Origin: Deltaproteobacteria bacterium
GTDB taxonomy: Bacteria > Desulfobacterota_B > Binatia > UBA9968
Direction: 5' to 3'
DNA: 64,000 nt
Assembly: GCA_005879255.1 (NCBI GenBank)
Contig: VBKY01000035.1
Location: 6,815 to 70,814, forward strand
This document shows, in pieces, positions 55,841 to 64,000 of the stretch. Each line of letters begins with the position of its first letter. Position 1 is the first letter of the stretch. The notes under the pieces are model-generated. The model was not told the origin of the DNA and searched no databases. It worked only from the letters and a program-made list of their open reading frames with translations. A program made the position numbers and the translations under genes.

Positions 55841-56206
55841 CTAGCGTTGGCGTCGGCTCGCTGCAAATAGCGGCAAGACGTTGTTGTTTTGAGGCGGTGC
55901 TTTGACCAGGCGCGGTGCCTTTGGTTCGGATATCGACTCCAACGCCCCGATTGCTTGTGACAATCGTTCGGCCAGTAGCGTCGCATCGTCGACCGCCCGT
56001 TCGAGCGTTTGCAAGTCGTTTGTAATAGCTGGCCCGACGTGACCTGGCACCGCGCCACGGAGTTTGAAACTGCATAGATTGATGACGCTCAGTTGATTGA
56101 AGAGATTATGGACGATCTGATGAATTTCTGCCGGCACTTGCTTGATCGCACGTTTCTTGCGAAATCCGGCAGTGCTCTGCGAACTCGCGCCCGAGAACTT
56201 TTTCAT
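55841..56206 (-). CDS. possible histidine-kinase DHp-like protein
   Basis: The 121-residue protein is mostly helical, with PAEIHQIVHNLFNQLSVINL, resembling a DHp dimerisation helix with a His, and a second helix DLQTLERAVDDATLLAERLS. There is no ATPase domain. It could be a phosphotransfer or scaffold protein. The next genes downstream and upstream are also stress or signalling related. Confidence 0.5.
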   Translation of the reverse strand: MKKFSGASSQSTAGFRKKRAIKQVPAEIHQIVHNLFNQLSVINLCSFKLRGAVPGHVGPAITNDLQTLERAVDDATLLAERLSQAIGALESISEPKAPRLVKAPPQNNNVLPLFAASRRQR

Positions 56207-56229
56207 ACAAATATACTCCTGGAATTCAT

Positions 56230-56772
56230 TTAAACACTAGCTACTCTTTGACGTGCCCCCCCGAATAGTAGAGGCAGTAACTTGCCGCGCCACGGATTTG
56301 ACGGCTGCGGCGCCGTAATCGACAGCACGGGACATGGGCTTAACCGGGTGACCCGGTCGGTAATGCCACCGTTCAAAAAATGTCTGAGCCCGCGATGCCG
56401 GCGCGGCGCCATGATGATCAAGTCCGTGTTTTCCTCTTCCGCTACAGCGACGATTTGTTTTGCCACCGATCCCAGTACGACGCGCCTGGTTACCATGGGT
56501 ACCCTTCTTAACTGCTGAAGCTGCCGCTCCAAGAACCGCGTCAGATCCAGACTCGCTTGGGCCAATACGCGATCGATGGGCCAAGGCTTGCTGTTTAGTT
56601 CGATGAATGCGAGATCTTCGGAATAAAGCTCCCATGCGTTGAGATCGTTGGCCACGTGCAAAATCACCATAGCAGCCTGATCTTCCGCTGCGAGCCCACA
56701 ACCATAGTGTAACGCGCGAAGCGATTTTTCGGATAGATCGGTGGGCACTAAGATTTTATTTAACCGTTTCAT
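56230..56772 (-). CDS. universal stress protein family
   Basis: The 180-residue UspA-type protein has NKILVPTDLSEKSLRALHYG and DLIIMAPRRHRGLRHFLNGG then VLSITAP. The nucleotide-binding G-2x-G-9x-G(S/T) pattern is incomplete (GGITDRVTR). It probably responds to starvation. Good ribosome site GGAGGCCTT. The upstream gap to the next gene is 79 nt. Confidence 0.9.
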   Translation of the reverse strand: MKRLNKILVPTDLSEKSLRALHYGCGLAAEDQAAMVILHVANDLNAWELYSEDLAFIELNSKPWPIDRVLAQASLDLTRFLERQLQQLRRVPMVTRRVVLGSVAKQIVAVAEEENTDLIIMAPRRHRGLRHFLNGGITDRVTRLSPCPVLSITAPQPSNPWRGKLLPLLFGGARQRVASV

Positions 56773-56851
56773 AAGGCCTCCTCGTCATTGTTTTTGGAGG
56801 CATTATAAAATCTCGTTATTAGCGCAGCGTGACGGCAACGTGATTTATTCG

Positions 56852-57409
56852 TTACGGCCGTGCTGGGTCGATTTGCGGTGTATTTTCCAGCAGACACGGG
56901 ACCGGGGAATCATCGACGATCGGGAGTAATAGATCGCATCTGAGTCGATGTCTCGTCGATTCCAGGCAAAAGACCATTTTGAGTTTCGGCGCATCGATGG
57001 CGCCGAAGATTCCCAAGCGCGCGTCGGCTCCACCCATGCCGACCCATTCTTCGCAGCGATAACCGACTTCCGAAAAGAGATCTTCGATGAGCGGCTCGGC
57101 AATGCGAAGACCCCTCCCGGAGACTCTAATTTGAACCCAGTAGGACGGTTGAACACCGACGAAGGCGGTCAGATCTTTCAACAGCAGACGGCGGCGCAAG
57201 GATATTTCGACGGCGGCGTCGGGGTGACTGGTCAGCAACGATTCGTAAAGGAAATACTGGAGGAATTCTCCCAGAGTCCGATCTTTCCAGGGAACGTGCG
57301 TGAGGGCAGGGGAAAGCACGACGAAAACCGGCGGTTTTTCACCGATCCGGTTGCGGTTGAATTTTGTGATCGCTTGTTCGATCACCGAGCCCAAGTTTAC
57401 CTGTTCCAT
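56852..57409 (-). CDS. kinase-ATPase-like protein without clear catalytic motifs
   Basis: From ATG 57409 the 185-residue product has a start similar to the dimer helix of sensor kinases (LGSVIEQAITKFNRN) and a region LGEFLQYFLYESLL where an N-box would be. RVSGRGLRIAEPLIEDLFSE resembles a degenerate G-box. ATP-binding residues are not clear. A second frame start at 57439 exists. Possible partner of the DHp-like protein two genes downstream. Confidence 0.5.
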   Translation of the reverse strand: MEQVNLGSVIEQAITKFNRNRIGEKPPVFVVLSPALTHVPWKDRTLGEFLQYFLYESLLTSHPDAAVEISLRRRLLLKDLTAFVGVQPSYWVQIRVSGRGLRIAEPLIEDLFSEVGYRCEEWVGMGGADARLGIFGAIDAPKLKMVFCLESTRHRLRCDLLLPIVDDSPVPCLLENTPQIDPARP

Positions 57410-57901
57410 AGTGGCCTCCTTTTCTTTGATTTGACGCAATAATGCCGGCGCCGAAGTTGAACCGCGATGACAAGTAATTTAACTTTGTGTAAGGAAGGTA
57501 TCCGCTGGAGAAAATCCAATAACCACTAGACGGTGGAATCAGGGAGTCCTTCACGCGGGTGTGGCGGTGAGAGTCGGCTATTGGCGCAATGAATGGCATC
57601 GGCTTCAACGCGCTGCTGCTATTGGGTTCGTGGCGGTAAGGCGCATTCGGATGGCTGTCGAAAGTCTTGCCGATCCAGGTCGTGCCGGAGCAGGGCATCC
57701 AAAGAGGAAGATAAGCGAACACTTCATGCTCGCGATAATGACGGTATCGTGTTAATCGCCGGTTACGGAGAGATTAAGATTCAATAACGCAAGGACGCGA
57801 ACCGAGGACAAACTAACGCTTAGTTCACCGCCGGACACAACAATTAGGAAGATTAGCGGAGCCCCGAAAAGCGAGGCCCCGCTCGGATGATGCATCAGCC
57901 G
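57410..57901. other. intergenic stretch between kinase-like and phoX genes
   Basis: These 492 nt show no protein-like frame. A GC-rich imperfect hairpin (around GGAGCCCCGAAAAGCGAGGC at 57858-57877) lies just after the phoX stop on its strand and may serve as terminator, but it lacks a T-run. Confidence 0.4.
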
Positions 57902-59565
57902 CTACCCGTCATCCTCGTCGTCATCGCCGGCGCCGATGCTGGGATCGACAAACATCGCAAGCAGCTGTCCTCCTTCGACCAACTCTGGGTCGGCCGTGTT
58001 AACCTTGTGCGCTTGAACGTCGAGCAAGAACCAACCGTCACCGAGGATATCGCTTGCGTCGATGATACCCGATGATTCTTCATCCTGGGTGATGAAAGAG
58101 CTGTTGTTGAGTATGGTCGGATCGAAGAATTTTGGGTTATGATGCGCCACTTCAATGAACTCACCGGTAGCAATTTGGTAGAGCCAGATCTTGGAGACGC
58201 GCGAATTGTTGCCGGGATCTTCGTCCATGACAATGCGTCCGAATGGATCGATGGTCACATTGTCGAGCATTCTGTGGCCCTCGCTGCCAGTTAAGAGGAT
58301 CTCGATGGTTCCGCCTTTTTCGGGATCCTTCCTGATGTCATCGAAGCGCAAGCGCCAGAGACGGCAGTTGGTGTTGATGTCGGCCGTGGTCACAAAGTAG
58401 GCGTCGTTTCTGTGCTTCTCACCGTTGCGCGGATCCCAAGCGCTATCTTCGGGTCGCCGGAAGCGTGTGATTCCAGCGGCGATCGAGGCATCCTCAATCT
58501 GGCGCGGCGTGAGGTTGGAGACATTGCCCAGATTGACCAAGCTAAATGTGCCCTTGCCGATAAAACCGGTGGCCGTGACTCCGAGCCCAAAGAGATCGCT
58601 CTCTTCGGTGACTGGGCTACCGTTCACGGAAACCTTCACGCCGTAAAAGTCGCCGTTGGTAAAACCGGCCTGTTCGATGGGATGACCCGATTTCGCTTTC
58701 TCACCGATGTAGACATACACCTCGCTGGGGAAGCCGGTGGACGTGGCCGCAGTGCTGAGATCGCCATCGTCCGTGAGAAGCACGACGGTTTTTTCCTTTA
58801 AGTGCGGACAGGCAACCACATTCTCATAGGCCATGCGTCCGAGGCGCGGCAGTTGCCAAGCCTCGCCCGCGTGCGGCCCCGTGACGATGCGCGCCCAGGC
58901 CCGCGCGGATGTCGGATCAGTAACCTCTTCGCCATCGAAAAAAATCCGTTCGCGAGTTCCGCGGCCGTTGCCGAAAAGAGCGCTTTCCGCCGGCAAGTCC
59001 GCCGAACAGAGCCGCTGCCATCGAGTGGTCCCTTGGGTATATTCGCTATGCAATGGATCCCAGAGATGCACGTGGTTGGCAGATGGAGTGAGATCTTCGC
59101 CCTTCAATACCTTGAGCGTCTCCTGCTCGATCGTCCAGCGGGAGACAAAGGCGCCATTCGAGCCGTGCTTTCGAACAATTCCCGGATTTGGCGGAGTTGC
59201 TGCCGGATTGATCTCATGATTCATCAGTACGGTGAACTGTCCCCGTGCACTTTGGAACGAGCCCAAGCCGTCCGGAATTCCTACCATCCGGTAACCGCCG
59301 ATGCTGTCACCGACCGTCAAAATCGAAACGAATTTCACGCCAGGTATACTCGGAATCAGATATGGCTCGGTCGTCGTGCTAGGGCCGATGTTGGTAGCCG
59401 CAGCGGCTTTGCGTGGGAGCAATAACGTCGGGCCAGCTAGCAATAGCGGGGCGGTGACCAAAGCCCTTTGAGTAATGTGCGCCGGGTGATGGGGCGCGAC
59501 AGGGTCTCCGTGATCGATTCGCCGGCTGTTGTCTCGCTCTCGTCGGGTTGATTCTTTGTTTTCAT
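57902..59565 (-). CDS. phoX: PhoX-type (DUF839) Tat-exported phosphatase, one frame break
   Basis: ATG 59565 behind GAGGAGG starts a Tat leader containing SRPITRRTLLKG. One base is missing in GGGCTTTGG near 59463, after which the long frame continues VTAPLLLAGPTLLLP and the beta-propeller body (FTVLMNHEINPA, DPFGRIVMDEDPGNNSRVSK). If joined, the protein has about 554 residues. PhoX enzymes are calcium/iron phosphomonoesterases of the Pho regulon. C-terminal DDDEDDG is acidic. Upstream are GTTAA repeats with 11-bp phase. Confidence 0.82.
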
Positions 59566-59612
59566 TCGATCCTCCTCAAACAAATTTTGACGGGCATGTT
59601 TGCGCGCCAAGA

Positions 59613-59650
59613 GTTAACGAGCAGTTACAAGCTCACGAAGTTCTGGTTAA
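59613..59650. promoter_or_regulatory. Pho-box-like repeats between phoX and the MFS gene
   Basis: GTTAA (59613), GTTAC (59624) and GTTAA (59646) lie at 0, 11 and 33 bp. The same 11-bp phase occurs upstream of pstS. It can serve phoX (minus), the MFS gene (plus) or both. Confidence 0.55.
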
Positions 59651-59710
59651 CCGTTTCTTGCCGCGTTCTCTTTATGTGTGGGACAACATCTGCTACGGCT
59701 GGTGCTCACC

Positions 59711-60964
59711 ATGAAGATTTTCCTGCTGCGTTGCCTGGGCGTGCCGCGTGGTTCTCCGGAGACGCAACGAAAGCTCGGCGTCGTCGCGTTGCTTTATTTT
59801 ATCCAAGGCGCGCCGGCGGCAATCTTGTGGGAGGTGCTGCCGGTCTACTTTCGTCTTCACGGTATCTCGCTGCGCGCCATCGGTGGGTTGCGCCTTCTTG
59901 AGTTGCCATACTCGCTGAAGATTTTTTGGTCGCCGTTGGTACACCGGTACGGCGACCGGCGGGTGTGGGTGTTGGTGTGCATGATCGGAATTGCCGGAGT
60001 TCTCTTCGCGCTGCCGTTTGTCGAGGTGGCGGCGGTAGGCTGGATCGTGCTGCTGCTCATACTCGCATTGACGTCGTTGTCGGCGACGCAGGATGTCGCA
60101 ATCGATTCCTATTCCGTCGGTTTGGTCGATCGTCAGGAAGAGGGGGCTGCGAACGGCGTGCGCGCATCGGCATATCGCATCGCCTTGGTGCTTGCCGGCG
60201 GCGGAACCGTGTTCTTGGCCAGCGTTCTGAGCTGGAATGCATTGTTTGTTCTGGCCGCTTTGTTGTTCGCAGCTCTGGGATTCTCGGCGCTCACGATCCC
60301 ACGTTTGAACTTGCCAGAAGAATCGCGCGAGCATTGGATGAAAGGTTTTGTCGGCTGGGCCGGCACTTGGAAAGTGATTCCCCTAATCCTGTTTGTTTTG
60401 ACCTACAAGCTCGGGGAATTCGCTATTGGGCCGATGGTCAAACCGTTTTGGGTGGACTATGGTAAGGCGATTTGGCCTGCGACCGACGATTTGATGTTTC
60501 AGATCGGTTTATTCCCGACGACATTCGGCATCGTTCTCAGTGTCGTCGGCGCATTGTTGGGCGGCGCGTTTATCTCGCGCTATGGCGTTTTTCGCGGCGT
60601 GTGGTTTTTGGGTTTGCTTCAAGCCGTATCGAATCTCGGCTATTCGTTTGTCGAATGGCTAGACCTCGGTCGCTTTGGTCTCTACGGCGCGTCGATGTTC
60701 GAATCATTGAGCGGTGGCCTGGGCACAGCGGCATTCCTGGCGTTCCTTATGAACGTTTGTCAAAAGGAACACGCCACGGTTCAGTACGCATTTTTATCCT
60801 CGGTATTCTCTCTGACCGGAAGATTGGTCGGCGGCGTCAGCGGCTTAGGCGCGGAGCGTTACGGTTACGGCAACTATTTTGCGCTCACCTTTGTGCTGTC
60901 GATGCCGGCATATCTGTTCTTACCTTGGGTGCGGCATTGGATACGCGAGGACGGTGAAGAATAA
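59711..60964 (+). CDS. MFS transporter, AmpG/acetyl-CoA transporter-like
   Basis: From ATG 59711 the 417-residue protein has about 12 membrane helices. LLYFIQGAPAAILWEVLPVY and SLSATQDVAIDSYSVGLVDR (a D-x-A-x-D motif) match the AmpG branch of MFS. AmpG imports muropeptides; other members carry different substrates, and the neighbouring phoX could suggest a phosphorylated ligand. Ribosome site is not obvious. The N-terminal residues before 59711 are not credible. Confidence 0.85.
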   Translation: MKIFLLRCLGVPRGSPETQRKLGVVALLYFIQGAPAAILWEVLPVYFRLHGISLRAIGGLRLLELPYSLKIFWSPLVHRYGDRRVWVLVCMIGIAGVLFALPFVEVAAVGWIVLLLILALTSLSATQDVAIDSYSVGLVDRQEEGAANGVRASAYRIALVLAGGGTVFLASVLSWNALFVLAALLFAALGFSALTIPRLNLPEESREHWMKGFVGWAGTWKVIPLILFVLTYKLGEFAIGPMVKPFWVDYGKAIWPATDDLMFQIGLFPTTFGIVLSVVGALLGGAFISRYGVFRGVWFLGLLQAVSNLGYSFVEWLDLGRFGLYGASMFESLSGGLGTAAFLAFLMNVCQKEHATVQYAFLSSVFSLTGRLVGGVSGLGAERYGYGNYFALTFVLSMPAYLFLPWVRHWIREDGEE

Positions 60965-61033
60965 ACTACCGCACTCATTTTTTCCTTTTGCCTGATTGCG
61001 ATTCTAAGCAACAATCGATCCGCCAAAAATGGG

Positions 61034-61071
61034 ATCATCGTAATTGACACGTCCATTATTTCGATGATACT
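61034..61071 (+). promoter_or_regulatory. arsR promoter with flanking inverted repeat
   Basis: TTGACA (61044-61049) and GATACT (61066-61071), 16-nt spacer, form a promoter. ATCATCG (61034-61040) and CGATGAT (61062-61068) form a perfect 7-bp inverted repeat spanning it, as expected for an ArsR operator. The start site would be close to the arsR ATG. Confidence 0.6.
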
Positions 61072-61077
61072 AGAAAT

Positions 61078-61452
61078 ATGGAAATAAAGGCGGCGGTAAC
61101 GGCTTTGGCCGCGCTGGCACAAGAAACGCGGCTGGCCATTTACCGGCTGTTAATTGAGGCGGGTCCGGAAGGCCTGTCGGTGGGTCGCATTGGTCAGACG
61201 CTGGATGTTCCCGGAGCGACGTTATCCTTCCATTTGAAGGAACTTGCTCGTTCGGGTCTGGTGTCCTCAAAGCAAGAAAAACAGTTTATCTATTACGCCG
61301 TGGACTTCGAACGCATGGCCGAGCTCATGACTTTTCTCACGCAAAATTGTTGTCGCGGCATGCCGCAGGCGTGCCTTACCGTCGTCGAGACGGAACTTGG
61401 TCGCTGCTGTCCCTCCGAACCGAAACCTAAACGCAAAAGGAGGCGCTCATGA
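61078..61452 (+). CDS. arsR: ArsR-family arsenic-responsive repressor
   Basis: The 124-residue winged-helix protein has ALAALAQETRLAIYRLLIEA and TLDVPGATLSFHLKELARSG (recognition helix) then YYAVDFERMAELM. As(III) ligands are probably the C-terminal cysteines (QNCCRGMPQACL, GRCCPSE), not the helix-3 CVC of the E. coli protein. It lacks a ribosome site and may be leaderless. It overlaps the next gene by 4 nt. Confidence 0.92.
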   Translation: MEIKAAVTALAALAQETRLAIYRLLIEAGPEGLSVGRIGQTLDVPGATLSFHLKELARSGLVSSKQEKQFIYYAVDFERMAELMTFLTQNCCRGMPQACLTVVETELGRCCPSEPKPKRKRRRS

Positions 61453-61907
61453 AACGTTTTCACGTTCACGTCTCTGTGGATGATCTCGATGCCAGTGTTC
61501 GGTTTTACTCAAACGTGTTCGGAAAGCCGCCGACAGTGCTCAAGCCGGACTATGCGAAATGGATGGTAGACGACCCACGAATCAATTTCGCGATTTCGCA
61601 GCGTGGGCTCAAGCCCGGTGTCGATCATCTCGGGGTGCAAGTAGAGTCGGAGACCGAATTGACTGCACTGCGCGAGCAAGTGGCAACGGCAGAGATTGCC
61701 ACGCTCGACCAGACGAATACAGAGTGCTGCTACGCCCGTTCCGACAAGTACTGGATAACCGATCCGCAGGGTGTAGCGTGGGAGACTTTCCACACGCTCG
61801 ACTCGATTCCAGTTTATGGTGACACGCTGGGCGGAGAGCCGACGACTTGCTGTGGCTCCGCGCCGACCGACGTTGCTCCGTCTGCCAAATCCGGCGCCTG
61901 CTGCTAG
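61449..61907 (+). CDS. arsI: ArsI/CadI family C-As lyase-like dioxygenase
   Basis: The 152-residue vicinal-oxygen-chelate protein begins KRFHVHVSVDDLDASVRFYS and has DHLGVQVE and WETFHT metal ligands (His, His, Glu). The Cys pair in TNTECCYARSD binds organoarsenicals in ArsI, which cleaves methylarsenite. The C-terminus carries two more pairs (TTCCGSA, GACC). CadI-type cadmium-binding function is an alternative. Confidence 0.88.
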   Translation: MKRFHVHVSVDDLDASVRFYSNVFGKPPTVLKPDYAKWMVDDPRINFAISQRGLKPGVDHLGVQVESETELTALREQVATAEIATLDQTNTECCYARSDKYWITDPQGVAWETFHTLDSIPVYGDTLGGEPTTCCGSAPTDVAPSAKSGACC

Positions 61908-61921
61908 TAAAGGAGATTGCC

Positions 61922-62422
61922 ATGGCTCACGAAGGCTCGTTTAACGTGCTGTTCCTGTGTACCGGGAATTCGGCGCGCAGCATCATGGCGGAAGTGATGC
62001 TTAACGGTCTCGGAAAGAATAAGTTCAAAGCGTTCAGTGCGGGGAGCCATCCAGCGGGGAGCGTGAACCCACTTGCGTTGGAGCTTCTTGAAAAGAACCG
62101 ACTTCCGACACAGGGCCTGCGCAGTAAGGACTGGAGCGAGTTTTCCCGGCCTAGCGCGCCGTTTATGCATTTTGTGTTCACGGTATGCGATCAGGCGGCG
62201 GCGGAACGTTGCCCAGTCTGGCCCGGACAACCGATGACGGCGCATTGGGGCGTTCATGACCCGGCGGCGGTCGAGGGTACTATTGAGGAGAAACGAAAGG
62301 CGTTTCTAAAGTCGTATGCTGAGCTGCATCGCCGCATAACGTTGTTTATCAATCTCCCGTTTGAGCAACTCAGCGATCTCGCTCTCAAGGAGAAACTTGA
62401 CGAGATCGGTCGCACGCAATGA
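61922..62422 (+). CDS. arsC: arsenate reductase, thioredoxin-type
   Basis: From ATG 61922 the 166-residue protein has [20 protein letters not shown] (C-x5-R loop), FTVCDQAAAERCPVW with the two redox Cys, and WGVHDPAAVEGT (Asp-Pro). It reduces arsenate to arsenite. The start follows AAAGGAGATTGCC. It overlaps the aquaporin start by 4 nt. Confidence 0.93.
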   Translation: MAHEGSFNVLFLCTGNSARSIMAEVMLNGLGKNKFKAFSAGSHPAGSVNPLALELLEKNRLPTQGLRSKDWSEFSRPSAPFMHFVFTVCDQAAAERCPVWPGQPMTAHWGVHDPAAVEGTIEEKRKAFLKSYAELHRRITLFINLPFEQLSDLALKEKLDEIGRTQ

Positions 62423-63105
62423 CCCTTAGTAGGGCAGCTGCCGCCGAAGCGATCGGAACAGCGCTGCTGCTCGCGATCGTGGTGGGCTCTGGGATCATGG
62501 GGGAGCGACTCGCTCAAGGAAACGCCGCTGTCGCCTTGCTGGCAAATTCTCTTGCGACTGGAACCGGCCTCTATGCACTGATTCTTATCCTGGGACCGGT
62601 TTCAGGGGCGCACTTCAATCCGGTCGTCTCCGGGGTGAATATGTGGAACGGACGGCTGTCGCGACGCCATGGCGTCGTCTACGTCTTGGCGCAGGTTGGC
62701 GGAGCTTTCGCAGGTGTCGCGGCAGCGCACGCGATGTTCGGACTGCCAATCGTGCAAATCTCAACGCATAATCGACCGACACTGGGCGAAGGGCTTGGCG
62801 AAGTCATCGCGACATTCGGCCTTGTGCTGGTTATCTTGTTGGCATTGAAGTATCGGGTCGAGGCAATTCCAATGGCGGTGGCAGCTTTCATTACGAGTGC
62901 CTACTGGTTCACGTCCTCTACATCGTTTGCCAATCCCGCGGTGACGTTTGCACGCGCGATGACCGACACCTTCGCTGGGATCTCTCCGCAGAGCGTGCCG
63001 CTCTTTGTCGGTGGCCAGATACTCGGTGGTGCAGCGGCAACTTTGTTTGCACGCTGGTTGCTCGGCGCGAAGCTTGCAACCTCACCTGAGCCAAACCGGA
63101 ATTGA
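62419..63105 (+). CDS. MIP-family aquaglyceroporin, arsenite channel-like
   Basis: The 228-residue channel has two pore loops: GAHFNPVVSGVNMW (NPV instead of NPA) and SFANPAVTFARAMT (NPA). This matches aquaporins that replace ArsB in ars operons (AqpS of Sinorhizobium), exporting arsenite produced by ArsC. It is the last gene of the arsR-arsI-arsC operon. Confidence 0.9.
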   Translation: MTLSRAAAAEAIGTALLLAIVVGSGIMGERLAQGNAAVALLANSLATGTGLYALILILGPVSGAHFNPVVSGVNMWNGRLSRRHGVVYVLAQVGGAFAGVAAAHAMFGLPIVQISTHNRPTLGEGLGEVIATFGLVLVILLALKYRVEAIPMAVAAFITSAYWFTSSTSFANPAVTFARAMTDTFAGISPQSVPLFVGGQILGGAAATLFARWLLGAKLATSPEPNRN

Positions 63106-63309
63106 ACCATTACAAATACAGATTCATCCAACTATTTGTCGAATAGTTACGGGCAGAATTCTCCGAGACCTCGCTGAACTCGACGAGCGAATTTCGCTTG
63201 CCCGTGCTCGGCGACATTTCTATCCAAATAACTAGTCGTTCAGCCCATCATCAGTTAAATCACTCTGTGGCGGAAGAGAAGATGAGAGTTTCGGCGGCAT
63301 GATAGCGAG

Positions 63310-64000
63310 CTATGCCAATTCTTGAAGTAGCCTCTTCCAGTGGGCGAATTCGCGCTCTGGCTGAACCAAATTGGCGACGCGGGCGCACTGGCGCTTTAAC
63401 AAGCGGTAAAAATCGGCGTTCGTTTCGGCCTTCAAGAGAAGTTTTGTTAGTTGATGAGTGTCGCCGACCGGAAAATATCCGAGAAAGTTTTTTCCCAAGG
63501 TTCCAACCAACCCGGGGATCTTGGTGGCGATCACCGGAACGCCGCAGGCAAGCGCTTCCGACAAAACGTTTGAGCTGCCTTCCATCTTCGACGTGATGCA
63601 GGCCAAATCGCTCTGAGCCAAGCTTTCTCGGGTCTTGCGGTGCGATAGCTGGCCGATCCAGCGGTAACGGGGATTTCTCCTCGCTTCGGCCTGAGCTTTT
63701 TCGCCAAGGTGATCGTTTAAAGCCACGCCGATGTGCGTCACTTCGATGCGTGATTCAGCCGGTAAACGCCGCACGGCAAGGGCCGTACGCAACGGATCTT
63801 TTTCCTCGCGTAGGTGGCCGATGACGCAAACTTTGAAGTTTTCGCTGGCGCTCGCGGACTTGGCTCTAAAGGGTTCAGCGGATTGATAAATGACTCGAGT
63901 TTTGGCGTGCAATTGCTTGGGTAATTCAGACAAAGCCATTTGTTGCAGCACCACCAGGCGCGTTGCGAGCTCAAGCGATTGTTTAGCTTTTCGATCACGG
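63310..64000 (-). CDS. senB: SenB-like selenosugar synthase / glycosyltransferase (cut by window edge)
   Basis: The frame is open to the right edge; its C-terminal 229 residues are present. TRLVVLQQMALSELPKQL, FKVCVIGHLREEKDPLRTAL and NPRYRWIGQLSHRKTRESLA match SenB (TIGR04348), the glycosyltransferase-like enzyme that makes selenosugar in selenoneine synthesis. Typical GT4 features EGSSNVLSEALACGVPVIAT follow. The N-terminus and any senA/senC lie outside. Other GT4 transferases cannot be fully excluded. Confidence 0.75.
   Translation of the reverse strand, partial: RDRKAKQSLELATRLVVLQQMALSELPKQLHAKTRVIYQSAEPFRAKSASASENFKVCVIGHLREEKDPLRTALAVRRLPAESRIEVTHIGVALNDHLGEKAQAEARRNPRYRWIGQLSHRKTRESLAQSDLACITSKMEGSSNVLSEALACGVPVIATKIPGLVGTLGKNFLGYFPVGDTHQLTKLLLKAETNADFYRLLKRQCARVANLVQPEREFAHWKRLLQELA

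Noticed and set aside
57339..57722. 127-residue minus-strand frame in the gap before phoX
   Set aside because: No domain pattern, and it overlaps the N-terminus of the kinase-like gene in another frame.

Overview
The window is about 64 kb of a Gram-negative bacterial chromosome with moderate G+C (roughly 53% by eye). Three features suggest an uncultured soil or sediment lineage near the deltaproteobacterial/Binatota-type groups: a lipobox lipoprotein with a SPOR domain, a PEP-CTERM-anchored protein, and an MshEN-AAA gene next to a sigma-54 activator. The ffs-dnaX-ybaB-recR order is common and not diagnostic. The placement is inference; no rRNA gene is present to settle it.

Layout. 1-4.5 kb: sigma-54 activator (cut by the left edge), an MshEN-AAA ATPase and a SPOR lipoprotein. 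4.5-10.3 kb: housekeeping genes gatB-gatA-gatC (minus), then rnhB-yraN-serS (plus). 11-20.5 kb: tRNA-Ser(TGA), an MBL/beta-CASP hydrolase, an Fe(III)-type ABC transporter, tRNA-Ser(GCT), tRNA-Arg(ACG), a receiver-like protein with an altered phosphosite, a cytidylate-kinase-like/BON protein, tadA and tRNA-Ser(CGA).

20.5-36.8 kb: an integrative element in the 3' half of tRNA-Ser(CGA). It is bounded by a perfect 61-bp direct repeat and by a 17-bp repeat about 105 bp inside each end that looks like an integrase arm site. It carries a frameshifted tyrosine integrase, small HTH regulators, higBA, zinc-cluster proteins, a disrupted large secreted FN3 protein, a PEP-CTERM protein, a Ku (NHEJ) remnant, and a minus-strand run of very small, mostly translationally coupled genes. 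Five of these share a helix motif. The element separates tadA-tRNA-Ser from tRNA-Ser(GGA)-ffs-dnaX-ybaB-recR, which resume at 37.7 kb. Nonsense codons and frameshifts suggest it is decaying, but similar one-base shifts also occur in chromosomal genes, so part of this may be sequence error.

40.9-60 kb: a large phosphate/polyphosphate region. It reads pstS-pstC-pstA-pstB-phoU-phoB-phoR, then a DUF47 protein and a Pit transporter, all on the minus strand. The PhoR-like kinase is fused to a complete thioredoxin-type arsenate reductase domain. On the other side of a Pho-box-like intergenic region are two tandem thymidylate-kinase-like genes (the second with a P-loop Lys-to-Arg change), then CHAD, SixA, a degenerate LMW phosphatase and Ppx/GppA, stress-related genes and a Tat-exported PhoX-type phosphatase with its own Pho-box-like repeats. 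61-63 kb: an arsenic operon arsR-arsI-arsC-aquaporin. The right edge cuts a SenB-like selenosugar synthase.

The two best candidates for something undescribed are the phosphate-arsenate sensor fusion with its polyphosphate-linked neighbours, and the coupled small-protein cluster of the integrative element.
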